A stretch of DNA of 64,000 nt from Aegilops tauschii subsp. strangulata (Eukaryota > Streptophyta > Magnoliopsida > Poales > Poaceae). Where the stretch lies: positions 375,139,792-375,203,791 of the forward strand of contig NC_053035.3 of NCBI RefSeq assembly GCF_002575655.3, written 5' to 3'. The notes below the pieces were generated by a model. That model ran no database searches and was not told the DNA's origin. It worked only from the letters and a program-made list of their open reading frames with translations. The position numbers were made by a program, and so were the translations under genes. Shown here one piece after another: positions 46,101 to 54,675 of this stretch. Position 1 is the stretch's first letter, and each line of letters starts with the position of its first letter.

Positions 46101-46770
46101 TAGCAACTTGCTTGCCGTTCTTCTTGAAGTTCCCCTTCTATCCCTTTGCCCTTTTCTTGAAACTAGCGGTCTTGTTAACCATCAACACTTGATGCTCTTT
46201 CTTGATTTCTAACTTCGTTGATTTCAGTATCGCGAAGAGCTCGGGAATTACTTTCGTCATCCCTTGCATATTATAGTTCATTACGAAGTTCTAGTAACTT
46301 GGAGATAGTGACTAGAGAACTTTGTCAATTACTATCTTATCTGGAAGATTAACTTCCACTTGATTCAAGCAATTGTAGTACCCAGACAATCTGAGCACAT
46401 GCTCACTGGTTGAGCTATTCTCCTCCATCTTGTAGGCAAAGTAATGTCAGAGGTTTCATACCTCTTGATATGGGCATGAGTATGAAATACCAATTTCAAC
46501 TCTTGGAACATCTTATATGCTCTATGGCGTTCAAAACATTTTTGAAGTCCCGGTTCTAAGCCGTAAAGCATGGTGCACTAAACTATCAAGTAGTCATCAT
46601 ACCGAGCTTTTGTCAAAACGTTCATAACGTCTGCATCTGCTCCTGCAATAGGTCTGTCACCTAGCGGTGCATCAAGGACATAATTCTTCTGTGCAGCAAT
46701 GAGGAAAATCCTCAGATCATGGACCATGTCCGCATCATTTGCTACTATCATCTTTCAACTCATATTTCTC
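43140..46770 (-). pseudogene. copia gag-pol, disabled (minus strand)
   Basis: Reading leftwards from about 46770: Gag, zinc knuckle CFYCNGNGHWKWNC (about 46010-46055), GAG-pre-integrase with HCRLDHIGIKRMKKLH and CEPCLMGK (about 45400-45520), integrase core (DVCGPMS, GTPQHNCVSECRN near 45035), RT (about 43815-44440) and RNase H region (to 43420). Nonsense codons at 46578-46580, 46312-46314, 46291-46293 and 46138-46140 coincide with those in the 28393 copy. The RT catalytic box reads Tyr-Val-Ser-Asp (43812-43823) behind the same frameshift. Inactive. Confidence 0.88.
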
Positions 46771-48025
46771 TAGGAACATATAAAAAATAAATGGGGAGCT
46801 ACATCGCGAGCTATTGATCTACAACATAGATATGCCAATACTACCAGGACTAAGTTCATGATAAATTAAAGTTCAATTAATCATATTACTTAAGAACTCC
46901 CACTTATATAGACATCCCTCTAATCATCTAAGTGATCACGTGATCCAAATCAACTAAACCATGTCCGATCATCACGTGAGATGGAGTAGTTTTCAATGGT
47001 GAACATCACTATGTTGATCATATCTACTATATGATTCACGCTCGACCTTTCGGTCTCAGTGTTCCGAGGCCATATCTGCATATGCTAGGCTCGTCAAGTT
47101 TAACCCGAGTATTCTGCGTGTGCGAAACTGGCTTGCACCCGTTGTATGTGAACGTAGAGCTTATCACACCCGATCATCACGTGGTGTCTCGGCACGATGA
47201 ACTGTCGCAACGGTGCATACTCAGGGAGACCACTTATACCTTGGAATTTAGTGAGAGATCATCTTATAATGCTACCGCCGAACTAAGCAAAATAAGATGC
47301 ATAAAGGATAAACATCACATGCAATCAATATAAGTGATATGATATGGCCATCACCATCTTGTGCCTTTGATCTCCATCTCCAAAGCACCGTCATGATCAC
47401 CATCGTCACCGGCTTGACACCTTGATCTCCATCGAAGCATCGTTGTCATCTCGCCAACTATTGCTTCTACGACTATCGCTACCGCTTAGTGATAAAGTAA
47501 AGCAATTACATGGCGATTGCATTTCATACAATAAAGCGACAACCATATGGCTCCTGCCAGTTGTCGATAACAGTTACAAAACATGATCATCTCATACAAC
47601 AATTTATATATCATCACGTCTTGACCATATCACATCACAACATGCCCTGCAAAACAAGTTAGACGTCCTCTACTTTGTTGTTGCAAATTTTACGTGGCTG
47701 GCTACGGGCTTAACAAGAACCGTTCTTACCTACGCATCAAAAACCACAACGATTTTTCGTCAAGTGTGCTGTTTTAACCTTCAACAAGGACCAGGCGTAG
47801 CAACACTCGATTCAACTAAAGCTGGAGAAACAGACACCCACTAGCCACCTGTGTGCGAAGCACGTCGATAGAACTAGTCTCGCGTAAGCGTACGCGTAAT
47901 GTCGGTTTGGGCCGCTTCATCCAACAATACCGCCGAATCAAAGTATGACATGCTAGTAAGCAGTATGACTATTATCGCCCACAACCCTTTGTGTTCTACT
48001 CGTGCATATAACATCTACGCATAGA
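46771..48025 (-). other. copia leader (minus strand)
   Basis: Homologous to the leader at 30121-31422 and equally non-coding. Confidence 0.6.
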
Positions 48026-48041
48026 CCTGGCTCGGATGCCA
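48026..48041 (-). other. copia PBS (minus)
   Basis: Minus strand TGGCATCCGAGCCAGG, identical to the site at 30105. Confidence 0.75.
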
Positions 48042-48042
48042 C

Positions 48043-49033
48043 TGTTGGGGAACGCAGTAATTTCCAAAAAATTCCTACGATCACGCAAGATCTATCTAGG
48101 TGATGCATAGCAACGAGAGGGGAGAGTGTTGTCTACGTACCCTCGTAGACCAAAAGTGGAAGCGTTATGACAACGCGGTGATGTAGTCGTACGTCTCCAC
48201 GATCCGACCGATCCTAGCACGAAGATACGGCACCTCCGCGATCTGCACATGTTCAGCTCGGTGACGTCCCACGAACTCTAGATCCAGCTGAGGTTGAGGG
48301 AGAGTTTTGTCAGCACGACGGCATGATGACGGTGATGATGAAGTTACCGACGCGGGGATTCGTCTAAGCACTACATCGATATGACCGAGGTGGAAATCTG
48401 TGGAGGGGGCACCGCACACGGCTAAACAATCAACTTGTGTGTCTTTGGGGCGCCCCCCTCCCACATATATGAAGGAGGGAGGGAGGAGGAGGCCCGAAAA
48501 GGGGTGGCGCGCCCAAGGGGGGAGTCCTACTCCAAGTAGGTTTGGCTTCCGCCTTTCCTATTCCTATTAGGAGAAGGAGGAAGGAGGAGGAGAGAAGAAG
48601 GAAAGGGGGGCCGCCCCCGCCAAACCCTAAACCAATTTGCCTAGGGGGGCGCGCCCCACCACTTGCCCGCTGCCTCCTATCTCCACTAGGGCCCATTAAG
48701 GCCCATTGACTCCCCGGAGGTTCCGGTAACCTCCCGGTACTCCGAAAAATATCCGATACAGTTCGGAACCCTTCCGGTGTCCGAATATAACCTTCCAATA
48801 TATCAATCTTCATGTATCGACCATTTCGAGACTCCTCATCATGTCCGTGATCTCATCCGGGACTCCGAACAACCTTCGGTACATCAAATCATAGAAACTC
48901 ATAATACCAATCGTCATCGAACGTTAAGCGTGCGGACCCTACGGGTTCGAGAACTATGTAGACATGACCGAGACACCTCTCCGGTCTATAACCAATAGCG
49001 GAACCTGGATGCTCATATTGGTTCCTACATATT
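48043..49033 (-). repeat. copia 5' LTR (minus), interrupted
   Basis: Only the PBS-proximal 991 bp are present. The LTR breaks at ...CCTACATATT, where the left copy continues CTACGAAGATC. The WHAM-like LTR starts at the break; ATATT is the probable target duplication. Confidence 0.88.
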
Positions 49034-49628
49034 TGATACGTCTCCAACGTATCTATAATTTATGAAGTATTCATGCTATTATATTATCTGTTCTGGATGT
49101 TTATGGGCTTTATTAAACACTTTTATATTATTTTTGGCACTAACCTATTAACCCAGAGCCCAGTGCCAGTTTCTGTTTTTCCCTTGTTTCAGTGTTTCGC
49201 AAAAAAGGAATATCAAACGGAGTCCAAACGGAATGAAACCTTCGGGAGCGTGATTTTTGGAACGAACGTGATCCAGGAGACTTGGAGTTGAAGTCAAGGA
49301 AGCTTCGAGGTGGCCACGAGGCAGGGAGGCGCACCTGCCCCCCTGGGCGCACCCCCAGCCTCGTGGGCCCCTCGTGGCTCCCCTGACAGACTTCTTTCGC
49401 CTATATATATATCCATATACCCTAAAAACATCGGGGAACAGAATAGATCGGGAGTTCCGCCGCCGCAAGCTTCTGTAGCCACAAAAACCCAATCGGGACC
49501 CTGTTCCGCACCTTGCCGGAGGGGGGATCCCTCACCGGTGGCCATCTTCATCATCCCGGCGCTCTCCATGACGAGGAGGGAGTAGTTCGCCCTCGGGGCT
49601 GAGGGTATGTACCAGTAGCTATGTGTTT

Positions 49629-49677
<49 letters not shown>

Positions 49678-50750
49678 TTCTTGATTTGGCACGATCTTGA
49701 TGTATCGCGAGCTTTGCTATTATAGTTGGATCTTATGATGTTTCTCCCCCTCTAGTCTCTTGTAATGGATTGAGTTTTCCCTTTGAGGTTATCTTATCGG
49801 ATTGAGTCTTTAAGGATTTGAGAACACTTGATGTATGTCTTGCATGTGCTTATCTGTGGTGACAATGGGATATTCACGTGATCTACTTGATGTATGTTTT
49901 GGTGATCAACTTGCGGGTTCCGTTTGTGAACTTATGCATAGGGGTTGGCACACGTTTTCGTCTTGACTCTCCGGTAGAAACTTTGGGGCACTCTTTGAAG
50001 TACTTTGTGTTGGTTTGAATAGATGAATCTGAGATTGTGTGATGCATATCGTATAATCATACCCACGGATACTTGAGGTGACATTGGAGTATCTAGGTGA
50101 CATTAGGGTTTTGGTTGATTTGTGTCTTAAGGTGTTATTCTAGTACGAACTCTATGATAGATCGAACGGAAAGAATAGCTCCGTGTTATTTTACTATGGA
50201 CTCTTGAATAGATCGATCAGAAAGAATAACTTTGAGGTGGTTTCGTACCCTACAATAATCTCTTCATTTGTTCTCCGCTATTAGTGACTTTGGAGTGACT
50301 CTCTGTTGCATGTTGAGGGATAGTTATACGATCCAATTATGTTATTATTGTTGAGAGAACTTGCACTAGTGAAAGTATGAACCCTAGGCCTTGTTTCTTA
50401 GCATTGCAATACCGTTTACGCTCACTTTCACCACTTGTTACCTTGCTGTTTTTATATTATCAGATTACAAAAACCTATATCTACCATCCATATTGCACTC
50501 GTATCACCATCTCTTCGCCGAACTAGTGCACCTATACAATTTACCATTGTATTGGATGTGTTGGGGACACAAGAGACTTTTTGTTATTTGGTTGCAGGGT
50601 TGTTTGAGAGAGACCATCTTCAACCTACGCCTCCCACGGATTGATAAACCTTAGGTCATCCACTTGAGGGAAATTTGCTACTGTCCTACAAACCTCTGCA
50701 CTTGGAGGCCCAACAACGTCTACAAGAAGAAGGTTGCGTAATAGACATCA
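49034..50750 (+). repeat. WHAM-like 5' LTR
   Basis: 1717 bp, TGATACG...AGACATCA. TATATATATAT at about 49404 is the likely TATA region, followed by the probable R region. Confidence 0.85.
49631..49674 (+). repeat. (TC)22 microsatellite in the LTR
   Basis: 44 bp uninterrupted TC dinucleotide run about 230 bp downstream of the TATA-like sequence, thus probably inside the transcribed leader. Confidence 0.98.
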
Positions 50751-50760
50751 AGCTCTTTTC

Positions 50761-50777
50761 TGGCGCCGTTGCCGGGG
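50761..50777 (+). other. WHAM-like PBS (tRNA-Asp type)
   Basis: TGGCGCCGTTGCCGGGG, ten bases after the LTR. Confidence 0.88.
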
Positions 50778-50858
50778 AGGTTAGTGCTTGAAGGTATATC
50801 TTTAGATCTTGCAATCGAATCTTTTAGTTTCTTGTTTTATCACTAGTTTAGTTTATAA

Positions 50859-52712
50859 ATGAAAACTACAAAAAGAATGGAATTGAGTCTGCCTCATACG
50901 CTTCATCTTTTTAATATCTTTCGTGAGTATGATGGAAAGGAAAATTGTGCTCAAGTACTAGAAGAAGAAATCTATAAAATGTTTGGCACTAAATCTTTGT
51001 ATGATGAGCATGATTGCAATGTTGTTAGTATGAATTCTTTGAATATCCATAGTACTAATGATGATTGCACTAGTCATGATGAAAATATCTCTTATAAGCA
51101 TGTCGATTTTTGTGGAGTGCATAGAGCTTGCAAGTACATACCAAACAGGGAAGGTAGATTTTGCAAGAGGCATAAGTATTTGGAAACTAAATGGTTGCAA
51201 GAAAGGCTAGATGTTTGTGCTGAAAATTTAAATTTTCTTAGCCGTACTTGTGAACTTTGCAATGAACGTGGTCATTTAACTATCCGATGCAAATTGTTTC
51301 ATGATCTAATCGTGTCCAAAAATTGTGATGACTTGATTTCCCTTGCACATCATAATGAACTTAGGTTGCTTATGGGTTATGAAGAAATGAAACGTATAAC
51401 TAAGCATCTTCCAGAATTTGCCCATGATAAACTTCTTGATTTTGATCTAGAGGAAATTTATATGTATTGTGCGGTGAATTGCATTGAAAATCCTTATATT
51501 GCCAATTACATAAATAAAAGAATACAAATAGAGGATGAAGAGAATACTAATGAAAGGGAAGAGGCTTCCCAATATCCTCCTATTATTTCTTATGATGAAT
51601 CAGGTAACGAGGAGGAGCCCTCTATCCAACCAATCTCATCAATAAGGAGCTCAAAAAAGAGGGTTAAACCCACACATGAGGTGAAGAAGAAAAAGAAAAG
51701 ACGGAGAAGCAAAGGTAGAAAGGTATCCCTCCCAAAAGATGTTGCTCCTATTACTCTTTGTGATGATGATAATTGCTATACTATTGGTGCTATCCATACT
51801 ATTAATGATGAGAGTGATTATGCTTATGATATGAAAAGGCCCAAGCTTGGGGATGCTATGTTTAATGAGAATGATAAGTTTGAGAATATATTTGCTGAAA
51901 TTAATGTTTGTCCCAAGCTTGGGGATGCTATGTTTAATGAAGATGATGTTATTAGCCTCCCAAGTTTTGATATGCAAATTTGTTATGATAGCATGCCTCC
52001 TACTTATGATGATTATATTGATGAAAGTGGGTTTGGAAGAGTGTCAACTTTAGGAAGTAATGATCCCACTATTTTGGAGGATGTTGAATCTTATTGTGAT
52101 AATTATGAAAGTGGATTTGGAGAGGTCATGACTTTATTTAGTGATGAATCCACTATTTCGGAAGAGGTTTCAATTGATTATGATGAGAACAAAGTTGCTA
52201 CTTATGATGATTATTGTGATAATACTTATGCTATAAAAAGTAGTGATGATTATATTTATAAAACTTGTCATGATTATGATTACCCTTTTTCTGAACATTA
52301 CTCTTTTAATGTGGAAACAATTTATAGTATTCGAGTTTCTTATGATACTCCCACTATTCAGAATGAGAAGAATTTTGCTTATGTGGAGAGTAGTAAATTT
52401 TCTATGCTTGTAGATCATGAAAAGAATGCTTTAGGTACTGGTTATATTGTTGAATTCATTCATGGTGCTACTGAAAATTATTATGAGGGAGGAATATATG
52501 CTTGTAGGAATTGCAATAATATCAAGCTTCCTCTCTATGTGCTTAAAATGTTGAAGTTATGCTTGTTTTGCCTTCCTATGCTAGTTGACTATTGTTTCCA
52601 TAAGTTGTTTGCTCACAAAATCCCTATGCATAGGAAGTGGGTTAGACTTAAATGCGCGAGCCATATTCTTCATGATGCTCTCTTTATGTTTCAATTCTTA
52701 TCTTTTATGTGA
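50859..52712 (+). CDS. WHAM-like Gag-related protein with CCHC knuckle
   Basis: Intact 617-codon ORF starting 82 bp after the PBS. Around residue 135 it has a retroviral-type zinc knuckle, CELCNERGHLTIRC (C-x2-C-x4-H-x4-C), preceded by a Cys-rich patch (CGVHRACKYIPNREGRFC), consistent with nucleic-acid binding. A basic stretch near 275-295 (KKKKKRRRSKGRK) looks like a nuclear or RNA-binding signal. The second half is very acidic and Tyr-rich and contains internal duplications: PKLGDAMFNE twice (24 residues apart) and ESGFG(R/E)V.TL.S...TI.E twice. The end is basic/hydrophobic. No protease, RT or integrase follows before the interruption. Probably the Gag-like protein of a non-autonomous family; function inferred. 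Confidence 0.7.
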   Translation: MKTTKRMELSLPHTLHLFNIFREYDGKENCAQVLEEEIYKMFGTKSLYDEHDCNVVSMNSLNIHSTNDDCTSHDENISYKHVDFCGVHRACKYIPNREGRFCKRHKYLETKWLQERLDVCAENLNFLSRTCELCNERGHLTIRCKLFHDLIVSKNCDDLISLAHHNELRLLMGYEEMKRITKHLPEFAHDKLLDFDLEEIYMYCAVNCIENPYIANYINKRIQIEDEENTNEREEASQYPPIISYDESGNEEEPSIQPISSIRSSKKRVKPTHEVKKKKKRRRSKGRKVSLPKDVAPITLCDDDNCYTIGAIHTINDESDYAYDMKRPKLGDAMFNENDKFENIFAEINVCPKLGDAMFNEDDVISLPSFDMQICYDSMPPTYDDYIDESGFGRVSTLGSNDPTILEDVESYCDNYESGFGEVMTLFSDESTISEEVSIDYDENKVATYDDYCDNTYAIKSSDDYIYKTCHDYDYPFSEHYSFNVETIYSIRVSYDTPTIQNEKNFAYVESSKFSMLVDHEKNALGTGYIVEFIHGATENYYEGGIYACRNCNNIKLPLYVLKMLKLCLFCLPMLVDYCFHKLFAHKIPMHRKWVRLKCASHILHDALFMFQFLSFM

Positions 52713-52737
52713 GCATCATTGAAATCATCATGCCTAG

Positions 52738-53263
52738 TGTCGTGGTTTTGTCACGGCAGATGTCCTAGAGAAAGGACTTAGTCGTGGAGCCATCGCTACG
52801 GGTTAGCTTAAAGGGGTTAAAGCGGACAAGGGACGCAAGAGAGTTTTATACTAGTTCGGCCCCTTACGATGAAGGTAAAAGCCTACATCTAGTTGTGATG
52901 GAATTGATGGGGTTTCGATGACCAGAGAGCGAATACGCTTTTCCCGAGTCTCGAGTTGTTGTCTGTTGTCCTTGAACCGCCGCCGGGTCGTCCCCTTTTA
53001 TACATGGGTTGACGCCCGTCGGTTTACAAACTCTGAGGCTGGCTCATAATCGTGTCCGGCTCGGTCCCTGCTACTTCTATCTTACAACACAAGTTTACAT
53101 CTCAATGCCGGTTTGTGCCTACAGGCCTTAAACCGGCTTTGGGCCCCGGGCCTTCATGAAGCGTCACCGTCTGTCTTCATGGGCTTCAGATACAGATGAA
53201 CTACTTATGAAGTTAACCCGGCCTCTCCTGGACGGTTTACACCCAGTGGTAATATCCCCAACA
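52738..53263 (-). repeat. gypsy 3' LTR (minus)
   Basis: 526 bp; plus-strand ends TGTCGTGG...TCCCCAACA. Left flank CCTAG. Confidence 0.82.
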
Positions 53264-53279
53264 TTAGGCCCCAGATTGA
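53264..53279 (-). other. polypurine tract
   Basis: Minus strand AATCTGGGGCCTAA directly before LTR start TGTTGGGG. Confidence 0.7.
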
Positions 53280-53496
53280 TTTGAACTGGTTCATGTCAAT
53301 CCTCAATACTTAAGAAAATTTCTTCTTCAACATCTTCACACAATCTTGTAAACCGCCATGACATCATTTTCTAGGATCATGGTAAACCGCCGTGACGTCA
53401 CCTGTCATTAACGAGCCTCCGATAATCGAGGCGACAGCATCACCTCAGATCAAAAAATCCGGCTCCTCGATTTTCGCATCTGTCGTTTATCTCCCT

Positions 53497-53504
53497 TATA
53501 AATA
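53497..53504 (+). promoter_or_regulatory. TATA box of the second antisense gene
   Basis: TATAAATA followed by GGGCCAGGGGG, then a pyrimidine-rich leader (CTTTCCATTTTCCCCC) and TTCGCTTC. Sequence and distance to the LTR (234 bp) parallel the TATA box at 3860 (TATAAATG GGGAGGGG ... TCGCTTC, 244 bp). Confidence 0.65.
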
Positions 53505-53529
53505 GGGCCAGGGGGTCTTTCCATTTTCC

Positions 53530-54675
53530 CCCTCATGCCTGTTCGCTTCATCTTCATCCTCGCGATGCCCGACCCTTCGACCTTGGCCGCCGCCATTAAC
53601 CTTCGACTACTGCACCAACCTTGGCCGCTGCATCAACCTGAACGTACCAGAGCTCCTCCACGCGCCGCCGCTGTTCAACAGCATCCGTAAGTCTCCCCTT
53701 TCTCTTACCATAGATCTGCACTTTAGGGTTTGTGTCGTTCATCAGTGTTCATCGCCGCCCTTCTTTTTCCTTATTTATATCCATGGATTAGATCCAAAAA
53801 CCACGTAGATCTCGCGTGGTAGTAGTTTAAGCCACATAGATCTCGCGCGGTAGTAGTTTCAGCACCTGTTTGATATCCAACTCATATGAACTTGGTGAAC
53901 TTTTAGTACGCTGGAATTTAGGTTAGAATATATTTTGTTTTCCTACGCGCGGTAGATCTGAAATTACCATAGAAAGATGTGAAACTTGTTTCTTCCTTCA
54001 CTTACACACTTTGAATACCAGATTGGCCGGTTTAACTTCACAGAAAAATGATGACCCGGTAGATACCATTAGTCCCCTGTTGAACCGTCAATGCATTATA
54101 CCGTTCCATTGTCAGACTCTGGTTTACGAATAACCAAATCCGGTTTACCAATATGCTTGTATCCTCATACCGCTGTATAGTTGTCCACTGTAAATCTTAA
54201 ACCGGTAATAATCCTTTTTCAGATTTTCCTTGTCATGGCTAAACAAGTCTATGAGTGCAATTGGGCTCCCTCTCGAGTAACCGAGGAGCAGTTAAACAAC
54301 CTCGTTAAAATGGGCACTTTAGCCAAGAAAGATGTCATCCACTTGAGGGTCCCTGGCCCGGAAAATCCTCCTACACCCAAGGATGGAGAGCTAGTCGTGT
54401 TTGCTGATCATCTCGGACGAGGTTTTAGCCCTCCCGGTTCAAAATATTTCCGAGATGTGCTAGCCAATTTTTAGCTGCGCCCTCAAGACATCGGTCCCAA
54501 CTCTTTTACCAACATCTGCCACTTCCAAGTATTCTGTGAAGTTTATCTGCAAGAGGAACCTACAGTCGAACTGTTTAGGGATTTCTTTCACTTAAACCGT
54601 CGCACCGAGTTCTCAGATGGACCCAATAAGGAACTGGGCAGAATGGCGGTTCAGAAGAGGAAAGAAGTCACCTTC
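53530..54675 (+). pseudogene. antisense 'putative gypsy type transposon' domain gene with leader intron
   Basis: Two-exon unit reading against the element. Exon 1 (about 53530-53696) is a G/C-rich leader. The intron is 53697-54222, with donor CATCC|GTAAGT and acceptor CCTTTTTCAG|ATTTTCC. The main ATG is at 54235 (TGTCATGGCT). The protein starts MAKQVYECNWAPSRVTEEQL and continues through FADHLGRGFSPPGSKYFRDV. It hits a TAG at 54472, and then goes on in the same frame with LRPQDIGPNSFTNICHFQVF, EVYLQEEPTVELFRDFFHLN and KELGRMAVQKRKEV until the LARD cuts it at 54676. This is the N-terminal domain annotated in cereals as 'putative gypsy type transposon' (PF04195-like), whose biochemical function is unknown. 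An out-of-frame ATG in exon 1 (53564) could act as an upstream ORF. Confidence 0.75.

Larger units (their letters stand above)
41210..49033 (-). mobile_element. copia element, minus strand (Angela-like), older copy
   Basis: 3' LTR 41210-42937, interior with decayed gag-pol, PBS 48026-48041, 5' LTR 48043-49033 interrupted by the WHAM-like element. Same family as the 28393 element (TGAAGG...CCAACA LTRs, same PBS). It shares that copy's gag nonsense codons and RT lesion. By eye the aligned LTR parts differ by about 52 substitutions in 990 bp (about 5%), unevenly: about 8% in the first third. Confidence 0.88.
49034..52737 (+). mobile_element. WHAM-like Athila-type gypsy element, left part, non-autonomous
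   Basis: 5' LTR, tRNA-Asp-type PBS, and a single long ORF. The element is interrupted at 52737 by the next gypsy element and its remainder is outside the window. LTR start TGATACGTCTCCAACGTATC matches the WHAM/Sabrina group. Confidence 0.82.
52738..54675 (-). mobile_element. Tat-like gypsy element (minus), 3' end only, with antisense gene
   Basis: 3' LTR plus about 1.4 kb of interior, then interrupted by the LARD. Orientation comes from the PPT on the LTR's right side. gag-pol must lie to the right of the LARD, outside the window. The LTR shares TTTATACTAGTTCGG with the 9226 LTR, and the interior starts with an antisense transcription unit, as in the 2902 element. Confidence 0.8.
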
